A stretch of DNA of 64,000 nt, taken from NCBI RefSeq assembly GCF_014203535.1, contig NZ_JACHJI010000011.1, forward strand, positions 62,001 through 126,000, written 5' to 3'. The notes beneath the pieces are model-generated. The model was not told the origin of the DNA, made no database searches, and saw only the letters and a list, made by a program, of their open reading frames with translations. The DNA comes from Streptomyces griseomycini (GTDB taxonomy: Bacteria > Actinomycetota > Actinomycetes > Streptomycetales > Streptomycetaceae). Made by a program: the position numbers and the translations under genes. Each line of letters starts with the position of its first letter. Position 1 is the first letter of the stretch. Below, piece after piece: positions 46,501-57,244 of this stretch.

Positions 46501-46528
46501 CGGGCCTGGCCCCGCGGGGCCAGGCCCG
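46501..46528. terminator. Second perfect palindrome of the tandem terminator
   Basis: 28-bp palindrome (arms CGGGCCTGGCCCCG) 7 bases after the first. Together they insulate the two convergent genes. Confidence 0.75.
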
Positions 46529-46558
46529 CGGGGCGGCAGGCGGCTCCGCGGGAGGGGC

Positions 46559-48460
46559 CTACGCCGCCACCTGTGACGCGCCGCGGTCGTGGTCCCCCGG
46601 CCGAGGGGCGAACTGGGTCCGGTGCAGTTCGGCGTAGCGGCCGCCGGCCGCCAGCAGCTGCTCGTGGGTGCCGCGTTCCACGACGCGGCCGGCCTCGACC
46701 ACCAGGATGAGGTCCGCGGCGCGGACGGTGGACAGGCGGTGGGCGATCACGACCGCCGTCCTGCCCTCCAGCGCCTCCGTGAGCGCCTCCTGGACCGCGG
46801 CCTCCGAGGTGTTGTCCAGGTGGGCGGTGGCCTCGTCCAGGATGACGACGCGCTGCCGGGCCAGCAGCAGCCGGGCGATGGTCATGCGCTGGCGTTCACC
46901 GCCGGAGAGCCGGTAGCCGCGTTCGCCGACCACCGTGTCCAGACCGTCGGGCAGGGACCGTACGAGGTCGTCGAGGCGGGCCCGGCGCAGGGCGTCCCAC
47001 AGCTCGGGCTCGCTCGCCGACGGCCGGGCCAGCAGCAGGTTGGCGCGGACCGTGTCGTGGAAGAGGTGGCCGTCCTGGGTGACCATCCCGAGGGTGTCGC
47101 GCAGCGATCCGGCGGTCAGGTCCCGGACGTCGACGCCGCCCACGCGCACGGCGCCCGCGTCGACGTCGTACAGGCGCGGCAGCAGCTGCGCGACGGTCGA
47201 CTTGCCGGCGCCGGAGGAGCCGACGAGGGCGACGGTCTGCCCGGGTTCGGCGCGGAAGGAGATGCCGTGCAGGACCTCGGCGCCGCCGCGCGTGTCGAGG
47301 GAGGCGACCTCCTCCAGGGAGGCCAGGGAGACCTTGTCGGCGGACGGGTAGCCGAAGCGGACGTCGTCGAACTCGACGGACACCGGGCCGTCGGGGACCT
47401 CGCGCGCGCCGGGCTTCTCCTCGATGAGGGGCTTCAGGTCCAGCACCTCGAAGACCCGCTCGAAGCTGACCAGGGCGCTCATCACCTCCACCCGCGCCCC
47501 GGCGAGCGAGGTCAGCGGCGCGTACAGGCGGGTCAGCAGCAGCGCCAGCGACACGATGGCGCCGGGCTCCAGGGAGCCGCGCAGGGCGAACCATCCGCCG
47601 AGGCCGTAGACCAGGGCCAGGGCGAGGGCGGAGACCAGGGTGAGGGCGGTGATGAACACCGTCTGGGCCGTGGCGGTCCGCACGCCGATGTCGCGGACCC
47701 GGCGGGCGCGCTCCGCGAACTCCTCCGACTCCTGCTCCGGGCGGCCGAAGAGCTTGACCAGGGTGGCGCCGGGCGCGGAGAAGCGCTCGGTCATGCGGGT
47801 GCCCATGGCCGCGTTGAGGGCGGCGGCCTCGCGCTGCATCCGGGCCATGCGGCGGCCCATGCGCCGGGCCGGGACGACGAACACGGGGAGCAGCACCAGG
47901 GCGAGCAGGGTGATCTGCCAGGACAGCGTGAGCATCACGGCGAGGGCGAGCAGCAGGGTGACCAGGTTGCCGACCACGGTGGACAGGGTGTTGCTGAAGG
48001 CCCGCTGGGCGCCGATGACGTCGTTGTTGAGACGGGAGACGAGCGCTCCCGTACGGGTGCGTGTGAAGAACGCGACCGGCATGCGCTGCACGTGGTCGAA
48101 CACCGCCGTCCGCAGGTCGAGGATGAGGTCCTCCCCGAGCGACGCCGACAGCCGGCGGCCGAGGACGCCGAGGGCGGCCTCGACCACCGCGATCAGCGCG
48201 ATGAGCAGGGCCAGGCGGACGACCGCGGCCTCGTCGCCGTCGGACACGATCGTGTCCACGACGCGCCCGGCGAGGACGGGCGTGGCGACGGCCAGCAGCG
48301 CGGTCGCCGTGCCGAGCAGCACGAACAGGGTGATGCGGCGGCGGTGCGGGCGCGCGAAGGCGCCGATGCGCCGCAGCGTCGACCGTGCGAGGGGGCGGTG
48401 CTCGTCCTGGGCGTTCATGACGCCGTGCAGCTGTGTCCACGCCGTGGTCTCCATACTCAT
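46559..48460 (-). CDS. Multidrug-type ABC transporter, fused permease/ATPase, SoxR-type regulated
   Basis: 633 residues: six-helix exporter domain (about 45-330) and a nucleotide-binding domain with Walker A VGSSGAGKST, signature LSGGERQRM, Walker B RVVILDEAT and the H-loop AHRLSTV. A homodimeric MsbA/LmrA-like drug or redox-compound exporter. The first ATG (48460) lies 8 bases past the -10 element of the SoxR-type promoter, with no ribosome site, so the mRNA is probably leaderless. A second ATG follows two codons later. In S. coelicolor the SoxR regulon includes an ABC exporter of this kind (from memory). Confidence 0.92.
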   Translation of the reverse strand: MSMETTAWTQLHGVMNAQDEHRPLARSTLRRIGAFARPHRRRITLFVLLGTATALLAVATPVLAGRVVDTIVSDGDEAAVVRLALLIALIAVVEAALGVLGRRLSASLGEDLILDLRTAVFDHVQRMPVAFFTRTRTGALVSRLNNDVIGAQRAFSNTLSTVVGNLVTLLLALAVMLTLSWQITLLALVLLPVFVVPARRMGRRMARMQREAAALNAAMGTRMTERFSAPGATLVKLFGRPEQESEEFAERARRVRDIGVRTATAQTVFITALTLVSALALALVYGLGGWFALRGSLEPGAIVSLALLLTRLYAPLTSLAGARVEVMSALVSFERVFEVLDLKPLIEEKPGAREVPDGPVSVEFDDVRFGYPSADKVSLASLEEVASLDTRGGAEVLHGISFRAEPGQTVALVGSSGAGKSTVAQLLPRLYDVDAGAVRVGGVDVRDLTAGSLRDTLGMVTQDGHLFHDTVRANLLLARPSASEPELWDALRRARLDDLVRSLPDGLDTVVGERGYRLSGGERQRMTIARLLLARQRVVILDEATAHLDNTSEAAVQEALTEALEGRTAVVIAHRLSTVRAADLILVVEAGRVVERGTHEQLLAAGGRYAELHRTQFAPRPGDHDRGASQVAA

Positions 48461-48467
48461 GAAAGGG

Positions 48468-48498
48468 AACCTAGAACCTCGAGCAAGGTCGAGGTCAA
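48468..48498 (-). promoter_or_regulatory. SoxR/MerR-type promoter-operator of the ABC exporter
   Basis: On the minus strand TTGACC, 19 bp, TAGGTT, with a perfect dyad ACCTCGA-N6-TCGAGGT at 48476-48495. Apart from the centre of the dyad the core matches the site at 8137-8167, implying the same MerR-family regulator, most likely SoxR. Confidence 0.8.
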
Positions 48499-48607
48499 GG
48501 GCGGCCCCTCCCCGCGCCGGTCGCTTCCCGGCCGTAGGCCATCCCGTAAGCCGCCGTCCGGGCCGCCGCAACCCGCCGTTGGCGCGCGGCGGAGAGGCTC
48601 TGCGGAC

Positions 48608-49537
48608 GTGACGCGGACGATCCGCCGGATCCTGTGTGTGCTGCCGCTGCTGCTCGTGGCCGTGGTCGCGGTGCGGCACCGGTCGGTGCTGGCCGAGGGC
48701 TTCGCCCATCTGGCCACCGCCCGGTGGCCCTGGCTGCTGGCCGCGGCCGGCGCGACCTGCCTGACCTGGGTGGCCGCCGCGTGCACCCGGCAGGGCGCGG
48801 TCCTCGAACGGCTGCCCGGGCGGCGGTTGCTGGCCGCGCAGTTCGCGGCGGGCGCGGCGAACCACCTGCTGCCGACCGGTCTGGGCGCGAGCGCGGTCAA
48901 CCTGCGGTTCATGACGGTGTGCGGGCTGTCGCCGGTCCGTTCCTCGGCCGCGCTCGCGCTGTACCTGCTGGCGGAGTCCGTCGGCCGGGTGGCCCTGCTG
49001 GGTGCCCTGCTCGTCGCGTTCCCGGACGCGCTGCGGCTCGGCTCCCTGCTGCCCGAGGGGGCGTTCGGGCCGCTGCTGCTCGTGCTCGGCGCGGTGCCGG
49101 TCGTCGCGGCGGGCGCGCTGGTGGCCGTACGGCGGCTGCGCGCGGTCGTGCGGTCGTTCCTGCGCACCGCGCTGGGCGAGGCGCGGTCGGTGCACGCACG
49201 GCCGTCCCGGGCGCTGGCGCTGTGGGGCGGGGCGCTCGCCTTCCCCGCGCTGCAGGCGGCTGCGCTGGTGCTGGTGGGCCGGGCGCTCGGGCTGCCGGTG
49301 CCGCCCGCCCACGTGGCGCTGGCCTACCTGGCGGCGACGGTCGCGGTCGCACTGGTGCCCACGCCGGGCGGGCTCGGCTCGGTGGAGGCGGCCCTGGTCG
49401 TGGCGCTGGTGGCGGTGGGCGGTCCCGCCGCGGTGGCCACGGCGGTGGTGCTGGCCTTCCGGGTCATCACCGTGTGGCTGCCGCTGCTGCCGGGTGCGGT
49501 GACGCTGGGCGTCCTGGTGCGGCTCGGGGTGATCTGA
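48608..49537 (+). CDS. YbhN/LPG-synthase-TM-like integral membrane protein
   Basis: 309 residues with about eight hydrophobic helices. The segments HLLPTGLGASAVNLRF and VPTPGGLGSVEAAL are the paired signature of the UPF0104/lysylphosphatidylglycerol synthase membrane domain. Without a synthase domain such proteins are thought to be lipid flippases or transporters. GTG 48608; the upstream region is shared with the divergent exporter. Confidence 0.85.
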   Translation: MTRTIRRILCVLPLLLVAVVAVRHRSVLAEGFAHLATARWPWLLAAAGATCLTWVAAACTRQGAVLERLPGRRLLAAQFAAGAANHLLPTGLGASAVNLRFMTVCGLSPVRSSAALALYLLAESVGRVALLGALLVAFPDALRLGSLLPEGAFGPLLLVLGAVPVVAAGALVAVRRLRAVVRSFLRTALGEARSVHARPSRALALWGGALAFPALQAAALVLVGRALGLPVPPAHVALAYLAATVAVALVPTPGGLGSVEAALVVALVAVGGPAAVATAVVLAFRVITVWLPLLPGAVTLGVLVRLGVI

Positions 49538-49732
49538 GCGGCGGTGCGGGCGGCGGGATCCGGACGGGGGACGGTGCGAACGGGCCGCGCGGATACGGCA
49601 GGATGTGCGATCGTGCCGACCGCAGGTCAGAACGGGTCCGGCACACCGTACTTCCCGGAACTCGAGCAGGTGACGACACGTGACACGACTTCACATACGG
49701 CCGTCGGCCAGGGTGTTCGCCGGAGGTGAGCG

Positions 49733-50830
49733 GTGACCCGCGCGCTCACCGTGGACGATCTGGTGTACGCCGGCATCGCCCTCGCCGCCGGTCTGCTGGC
49801 GGCGCTCCTGCTGCGGATGCTGCTGCGCTGGCTCGGCCGGCACGCCGAGCGCACCAACTGGCGCGGGGACGACGTCCTCGTGGACGCGCTGCGCATGATC
49901 GCGCCGTGGGCCGCGGTCGCGGGCGGCGCGGCCTCCGCGGCGGCGGCGCTGCCGCTGACCCGGAGCGTGCAGCACAACGTCAACCAGACGCTGACGGTGC
50001 TGGTCATCTTCGCCGCGACCGTGTCGGCGGCGCGGGTGGTGGCCGGCCTGGTGCGCTCGGTCACCCAGTCCCGCTCCGGCGTCGCCGGATCGGCCACCAT
50101 CTTCACGAACATCACCCGGATCCTGGTCCTGGCGATCGGTTTCCTGGTGGGGCTGCAGACCCTGGGCATCTCCATCGCCCCGATGCTCACCGCCCTCGGC
50201 GTCGGCGGCCTGGCGGTCGCGCTCGCGCTGCAGGACACGCTCGCCAACCTCTTCGCGGGCATCCACATCCTCGCCTCCAAGACCGTGCAGCCCGGTGACT
50301 ACATCCAGCTGAGCAGCGGAGAGGAGGGCTACGTCGAGGACATCAACTGGCGCCAGACGACCGTCCGCAACCTGTCCAACAACCTGGTGGTCATCCCGAA
50401 CGCGCAGCTGGCGAAGACGAACATGACCAACTTCATGCGTCCGGAGCAGCAGCTGACCATCCTGGTGCAGGTCGGGGTGTCGTACGACAGCGACCTGGAG
50501 CAGGTGGAGCGGGTGACGAAGGAGGTCGTCGCCGAGGTGATGACCGAGATCACCGGTGCCGTGCCGGAACACGAGCCGGCGGTGCGCTTCCACACCTTCG
50601 GCGACTCCCGGATCGGGTTCACCGTGATCCTGGGCGTGGGCGAGTTCAGCGACCAGTACCGGATCAAGCACGAGTTCATCAAGCGCCTGCACCGGCGCTA
50701 CCGCGACGAGGGCATCCGGATCCCGTCACCCGCGCGGACGGTGGCGCTCCAGCAGGGCGCGGTGGTCATCCCGCAGCAGCGCGGCACCGAGACGGAGCCG
50801 GACGACATGACCACGACCACACCGATCTGA
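49733..50830 (+). CDS. MscS-family mechanosensitive channel
   Basis: 365 residues. Four or so transmembrane helices, then the MscS pore and beta domain: LGVGGLAVALALQDTLANLFAG (pore helix), VQPGDYIQL, GYVEDINWRQT and the NLVVIPNAQLA signature, then the cytoplasmic alpha/beta cage. It opens on hypo-osmotic shock. GTG 49733 has GGAGGTGAGC directly upstream. Confidence 0.94.
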   Translation: MTRALTVDDLVYAGIALAAGLLAALLLRMLLRWLGRHAERTNWRGDDVLVDALRMIAPWAAVAGGAASAAAALPLTRSVQHNVNQTLTVLVIFAATVSAARVVAGLVRSVTQSRSGVAGSATIFTNITRILVLAIGFLVGLQTLGISIAPMLTALGVGGLAVALALQDTLANLFAGIHILASKTVQPGDYIQLSSGEEGYVEDINWRQTTVRNLSNNLVVIPNAQLAKTNMTNFMRPEQQLTILVQVGVSYDSDLEQVERVTKEVVAEVMTEITGAVPEHEPAVRFHTFGDSRIGFTVILGVGEFSDQYRIKHEFIKRLHRRYRDEGIRIPSPARTVALQQGAVVIPQQRGTETEPDDMTTTTPI

Positions 50831-51265
50831 CCGGGACGCCGGCCGCCCCTCCGGCCGGCCGGCCACCGGCGACACCCCCGCACCCCACGCCCGCCCCCGG
50901 CCGCCCCGCCCGCGCCCGGCGGACCTCACCGGACCGGTGGAACCTGCCGGAGCATCCGCCTCCCGGCCGCACCGGCACGGCAAGCCCGCCGGCGGGCCAC
51001 CACCGGACCGGCCGACCACGGCGACACCCCGCACGATCGCCGCCCGCCGTCCCCCTCACGCCCGGCGGGCGTCGCGGGCCCGGCACCTCCGGCCGGGGGC
51101 GACCGGCGGCCCGGCCGTGTGGCCGGTGAGCGACCGGCCGGTGCCGCCCGGCGGGGGACGTGGCGGGAGTTTGCCCGGAAGTAGGCGCGGACCCCTGTCG
51201 AGCCGAGGTCGATCACGAGATATCTTGATGTCGAGCAATGTTGCAGACGTGGAGCGGAGCACCCG
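50831..51265. other. Intergenic region before icd
   Basis: 435 bases without a convincing gene. The first 330 are extremely GC-rich. The last 80 contain an AT-richer stretch (AGATATCTTGATGTCGAG) that is probably the icd promoter region and holds an imperfect inverted repeat. Confidence 0.5.
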
Positions 51266-53485
<2,220 letters not shown>

Positions 53486-53506
53486 CGCAAGCCCCGGACG
53501 CCTTCG

Positions 53507-53546
53507 CGCTCCGCCCCGGCCGGCCACGCGCCCGGCCGGGGCGGAG
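53507..53546 (+). terminator. Hairpin terminator after icd
   Basis: 16-bp perfect arms GCTCCGCCCCGGCCGG / CCGGCCGGGGCGGAGC with an 8-base loop, 22 bases past the stop, followed by TT. Confidence 0.85.
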
Positions 53547-53681
53547 CCGTTTCCCGGCCTCCGTCCGACGCGGCCCCCGTCCGACGCGCCCGCACGGGGC
53601 GAGCGGGCCGGCGGCGTTGTCAGTGCCGTGTGGCACCTTGGTCCCGTCGCGCACCACTGACAACGCCCATGGAGCAGCCGT

Positions 53682-54479
53682 ATGACCGATGTCCCGCCGT
53701 CCTTCGAGTTCCTCCCCGGCGACGCGGACTCGCCCGTGATCCTCCACGTGCCGCACTCGGCGCGGGAGATACCGGCCGACGTGCGGTCCGGGATCGTGCC
53801 GGACGACGCCGAGCTGGAGCGGGAGCTGGACCACATCACCGACGCGCACACGGCCGAGATCGCCGAAGCGGCGGCCCGCGCGGCCGGGCTCACGCCCTGG
53901 CGGTTCGTGAACCGGCTGTCCCGGCTGGTGGTCGACCCCGAGCGGTTCCCGGACGAGCGGGAGGAGATGCTGGCCGTCGGGATGGGCGCGGTCTACACCC
54001 GGACCACGCACAAGGACGTGCTGCGGCCCGACGGGTACGACGCCGCACCGCTGCTCGAGCGGTACTTCCGTCCGTACGCGCGGGCGATGACGGAAGCGGT
54101 CGCCGGGCGGCTCGCGGCCACCGGGCGGGCCGTCGTCATCGACGTGCACTCCTACCCCAGCGCGCCGCTGCCCTACGAGCTGCACGGCGACGGGCCGCGG
54201 CCCGCGGTCTGCCTGGGCACCGACTCCTTCCACACCCCGCCCGAGCTGCTCGACGCGGCCCGGGAGGCGTTCGCACCGTGCGGGGAGACGGGGCTGGACA
54301 GCCCGTTCGCCGGGACGTACGTGCCGCTGGAGTTCTACGGGAAGCGGGCCGAGGTGTCCGCGCTGATGGTGGAGATCCGCCGGGACACCTACATGACCGA
54401 GCCGGGCGGGCCCGCGGGGCCGGGACTGTCCCGGCTGGCCTCGGCACTGGGAGCGCTGGTCGACGCCGTGACGCGCTGA
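53682..54479 (+). CDS. N-formylglutamate amidohydrolase family protein
   Basis: 265 residues. HVPHSAREIP, TDAHTAEIAE and IDVHSYPSAPLPYEL are the metal-binding and active-site segments of the N-formylglutamate amidohydrolase family, zinc amidases of histidine degradation and related uses. Since no hut genes are near, the real substrate may be another N-acyl compound. ATG 53682; a weak ribosome site. Confidence 0.87.
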   Translation: MTDVPPSFEFLPGDADSPVILHVPHSAREIPADVRSGIVPDDAELERELDHITDAHTAEIAEAAARAAGLTPWRFVNRLSRLVVDPERFPDEREEMLAVGMGAVYTRTTHKDVLRPDGYDAAPLLERYFRPYARAMTEAVAGRLAATGRAVVIDVHSYPSAPLPYELHGDGPRPAVCLGTDSFHTPPELLDAAREAFAPCGETGLDSPFAGTYVPLEFYGKRAEVSALMVEIRRDTYMTEPGGPAGPGLSRLASALGALVDAVTR

Positions 54480-54518
54480 CCCCGGAGGACCCGGAGGACC
54501 CCGGAACGCCCGCCCGCG

Positions 54519-54554
54519 GGCCGGCCGGACGCCGTTCCCGCCGTCCGGCCGGCC
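54519..54554. terminator. Bidirectional hairpin terminator
   Basis: 13-bp perfect arms GGCCGGCCGGACG / CGTCCGGCCGGCC with a 10-base loop, between convergent genes ending at 54479 and 54564. Confidence 0.75.
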
Positions 54555-54563
54555 GGGACTCCC

Positions 54564-55061
54564 TCAGGCGCGCAGCCACTCCGTCACGACCACGTCCCGG
54601 CCGGTTCGCAGGCGGAGGGCGAACGGGCCGGAGGGCGGGGTGTCGGCGGTGAAGCGGCCCATGTCGTCGGCCGTGAGCGGGGCACCCGCCTGCGGCCCGC
54701 CGAGCACCTCGATGCTGGCCGGCCGGGGCGGCAGCAGCTGGCCCATCAGACCCTGCGCGGTCACCTCGACGTCGACGGTGACCTCGCCCGCGCTGAAGGT
54801 GAGCATGCGCGGCGTGTCCGTCGCTCCCCTGACCGGGATGGCGTCGACCAGCGAGTCGAAGGTCAGCTCGGCCACGCGGGCGTCGAGGTCGTGCAGCGCG
54901 TAGGCGTCCACGGCGATCTGCAGCAGCCCCGGTGGCAGCGGATCCAGCACGGCGGCCGCCTGGCGGAGTTCCTCCTCCAGCAGCCCGGCCTCGACGTCCC
55001 CGTCGAACACCGCCTCGCCGTCCGTGCCGTCCAGGTCGTCCGTGCCGTTCACGTCGTCCAT
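54564..55061 (-). CDS. Uncharacterised acidic protein coupled to the ECF sigma gene
   Basis: 165 residues. A very acidic N-terminus, then a helix pair (LLEEELRQAAAVLDPLPPGLLQIAVDAYALHDLDARVAE is the clearest part), then a beta-rich C-terminal half (TFSAGEVTVDVEVTAQG, FALRLRTGRDVVV). No family recognised. ATG 55061 has GGGGGACG upstream and lies within the end of the sigma gene (13-base overlap). By position it may modulate the sigma factor or carry information between it and the protease locus. Confidence 0.75.
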   Translation of the reverse strand: MDDVNGTDDLDGTDGEAVFDGDVEAGLLEEELRQAAAVLDPLPPGLLQIAVDAYALHDLDARVAELTFDSLVDAIPVRGATDTPRMLTFSAGEVTVDVEVTAQGLMGQLLPPRPASIEVLGGPQAGAPLTADDMGRFTADTPPSGPFALRLRTGRDVVVTEWLRA

Positions 55062-55633
55062 GTCGTCCCCCGTGACTCGAGCCGGGCCCGCAGCCGGCGC
55101 AGACAGCGCTGGCGCAGGGGCCCGATGCTGCCCACCGCGATACCGAGCGCGGCGGACACCTCCTGGTAGCTGGGCGGCGGCGAGGCGATCAGGACGCGCA
55201 GCAACTGCCGGCACCGCTCGCCCAGTTCCTCGAACTCCTGCCACAGCCGCCGTACGCGCTCGCTCTGGGCGGCCGCCTCCTCCGCCTCCAGCAGCGACTG
55301 CTCCGGCGCTCCGTCCTCGCTGACCCGGTCCAGCAGCTGCGGGTCGTCCGTCAGCATCAGCCGGCGCGCGTTCCGGTGCACCTTCAGGCACTCGTTCCGC
55401 GCGGTGCTGGACAGCCAGGCGCCCGCCTTGTCCGGTTCACGGATCCGCCCCAGGTTCTGGGCGAAACGGAACCACACCGTCTGGTAGACCTCGTGCGCGT
55501 CGGCGTCGGAGAGCCGGTGCGCGCGCACCACGGACCACACCAGTGGGCCCAGTCCCTCCACGATCGCCTTCCAGGCCGCCGCGTCGCCGTCGGCGGCGGA
55601 CCGGACCAACGCGCCGACCTCGGTACGCTCCAC
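55049..55633 (-). CDS. ECF-type RNA polymerase sigma factor of the protease locus
   Basis: 194 residues: sigma-2 (VRAHRLSDADAHEVYQTVWFRFAQ) and sigma-4 (PPPSYQEVSAALGIAVGSIGPLRQRCLRRLR). GTG 55633 has GAGGGG 7 bases before. Located between the acidic protein and the subtilisin gene on one strand, facing away from the CHAT gene. Streptomyces TPR-CHAT loci often have this set; the sigma factor probably drives it. Confidence 0.9.
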   Translation of the reverse strand: MERTEVGALVRSAADGDAAAWKAIVEGLGPLVWSVVRAHRLSDADAHEVYQTVWFRFAQNLGRIREPDKAGAWLSSTARNECLKVHRNARRLMLTDDPQLLDRVSEDGAPEQSLLEAEEAAAQSERVRRLWQEFEELGERCRQLLRVLIASPPPSYQEVSAALGIAVGSIGPLRQRCLRRLRARLESRGTTWTT

Positions 55634-55692
55634 GGTTCCACCCCTCGTGTACGGCACGTCATCGTACGCCGCGGAGGGGACAGTTCCGGTCC

Positions 55693-57123
55693 TCATGCCC
55701 GTACGGAGGGGGGTGAGACCGGCACCGGGCGCCAGGTGGGCGGCAGGAGCGCGGGGACGTGCGCCCCGCGCACCTCGGCGAACTCGGTGTTCGCCTCCAG
55801 CAGTTGCCGGCGGGCCTTGCGCGGGTCGGTCTCGGCCTGCGCGGTCATGTGGGCGGCGACCATGCCGGCGGCGACGGGGGTGGCGAACGAGGTGCCGCTC
55901 CACTGGGCGAGCCCTTCGAACATCACCTGGTCCGGCTTGGCCCGGCCGTTCTCCTCGCTCAGCACACCGGTGTGGCGCGGGTGCCGGCAGGTGCAGGCGT
56001 AGGAGAAGCCGTAGCGGCAGGCGTCGTAGGTGGAGTGCTGGTACACGTACGGGACGGGGGTGTCGAAGCCGGTGAGGGCGCCGGTGAGGCGCTCGCCGGG
56101 GGCGTAGGCCTGCACCCAGGCGCCGTGGTTGCTGAAGCAGGCGCCGAACTCGCCGTCGGCGCGCAGCGCGCCGACCGACAGCACGGCGTTCTCGTAGCCG
56201 GGCAGGCTCGCGTAGGCGGCGGGCCAGAACGGGGTGGCGCTGGCGTTGTTGCCGGCGGCGGCGACCAGCAGGGTGTGCTGCTCGCGCAGTTCCCGCATGA
56301 ACGCGTCGATGCCGAGGAGTCCGTCGGTGCGGCCGTTGGAGGTGCCGGCGGAGAGGCTGAGGACGTCCGGCCAGCCGCCCTGGTCGACGGCCTCGAAGAG
56401 CTTCTCGCCGAACTCGGACTCCAGGATGGCGCCGGCGTCGTTGAGCGTGCCGCGGACCGTGATGTCGGTGTTGGGGGCGACGGCGGCGACGAGCCCGGCG
56501 ATGAACGTGCCGTGGCCGCAGTACTGCTGCAGGACGCCCTCGTCGTCGCACTCCTTGACCTGGGCGTCGCCCCGGGTGTGGGCGAGCAGCGGGTAGGAGC
56601 GGTAGTCGTGCGTGAGACCGGTGTCGACGACGAGGACGCCGACGGCGCTGTCCGGGTCGTGGGCGGCCTCGGCGGCGGCCGGGTTGGGCAGCTCGCCGAC
56701 CGGTACGGGCACGGGCTCGTCGCCGGGGCAGGCGTTGACCGCGATCGACACCACGTGGTTGCGGCTGACCAGCCGGTGTCCCGCGCGTCCCTCGGTCGCC
56801 GAGAGCGCGCGCAGGGCGCCCGCGACCGCCGGGTCGCCGCTGCCGTCGCCCTGCCCCGGGTCGGCGACCCGGATGCGGGTGATGCCGGAGCGGTTGGTCT
56901 CCGGGCCGATCCGGCCCACGTGGTCCGGGGCGAGCCCGGCGAACGTGGTGAAGTGCTGCCGCACGGTGTCCTCGACGACGCGTGCCTCCTCCCCGTCGCG
57001 GGCGAGGACGACGCCCTTCTCGTAGAGGAACTCGCCCGCGTCGTCCGGTCCCATCGCCAGCGGGACGTCGGGCATCGAGCGCTGGATCTGGTCGAACTGC
57101 TCGCGGAATCGCTGTGGTGCCAT
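55693..57123 (-). CDS. Intracellular-type S8 (subtilisin-like) serine protease
   Basis: 476 residues without signal peptide. Catalytic triad is complete: Asp in VLVVDTG, His in GHGTFIAG, Ser in SGTSFATP. An N-terminal helical part of about 150 residues precedes it, and an unusual Cys-rich insert (YDACRYGFSYACTC) lies between His and Ser. ATG 57123. Divergent from the TPR-CHAT gene; the two proteases likely form one regulated system, perhaps one cleaving the other. Confidence 0.9.
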   Translation of the reverse strand: MAPQRFREQFDQIQRSMPDVPLAMGPDDAGEFLYEKGVVLARDGEEARVVEDTVRQHFTTFAGLAPDHVGRIGPETNRSGITRIRVADPGQGDGSGDPAVAGALRALSATEGRAGHRLVSRNHVVSIAVNACPGDEPVPVPVGELPNPAAAEAAHDPDSAVGVLVVDTGLTHDYRSYPLLAHTRGDAQVKECDDEGVLQQYCGHGTFIAGLVAAVAPNTDITVRGTLNDAGAILESEFGEKLFEAVDQGGWPDVLSLSAGTSNGRTDGLLGIDAFMRELREQHTLLVAAAGNNASATPFWPAAYASLPGYENAVLSVGALRADGEFGACFSNHGAWVQAYAPGERLTGALTGFDTPVPYVYQHSTYDACRYGFSYACTCRHPRHTGVLSEENGRAKPDQVMFEGLAQWSGTSFATPVAAGMVAAHMTAQAETDPRKARRQLLEANTEFAEVRGAHVPALLPPTWRPVPVSPPSVRA

Positions 57124-57244
57124 GGCGTGTCCTCCACTGGGGCGGCGGCCGGGGCCGCGGAGCTGTCCTGAATCAGAGCCGCGAGGCGGTCTTTTGATAC
57201 AACGGCACACCTGTGGGGCACGGTTGCGGACCACTACCATCCGT

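Noticed and set aside
46589..48607. Long plus-strand extension before the YbhN-like gene
   Set aside because: Antisense to the ABC exporter; the real start is GTG 48608.
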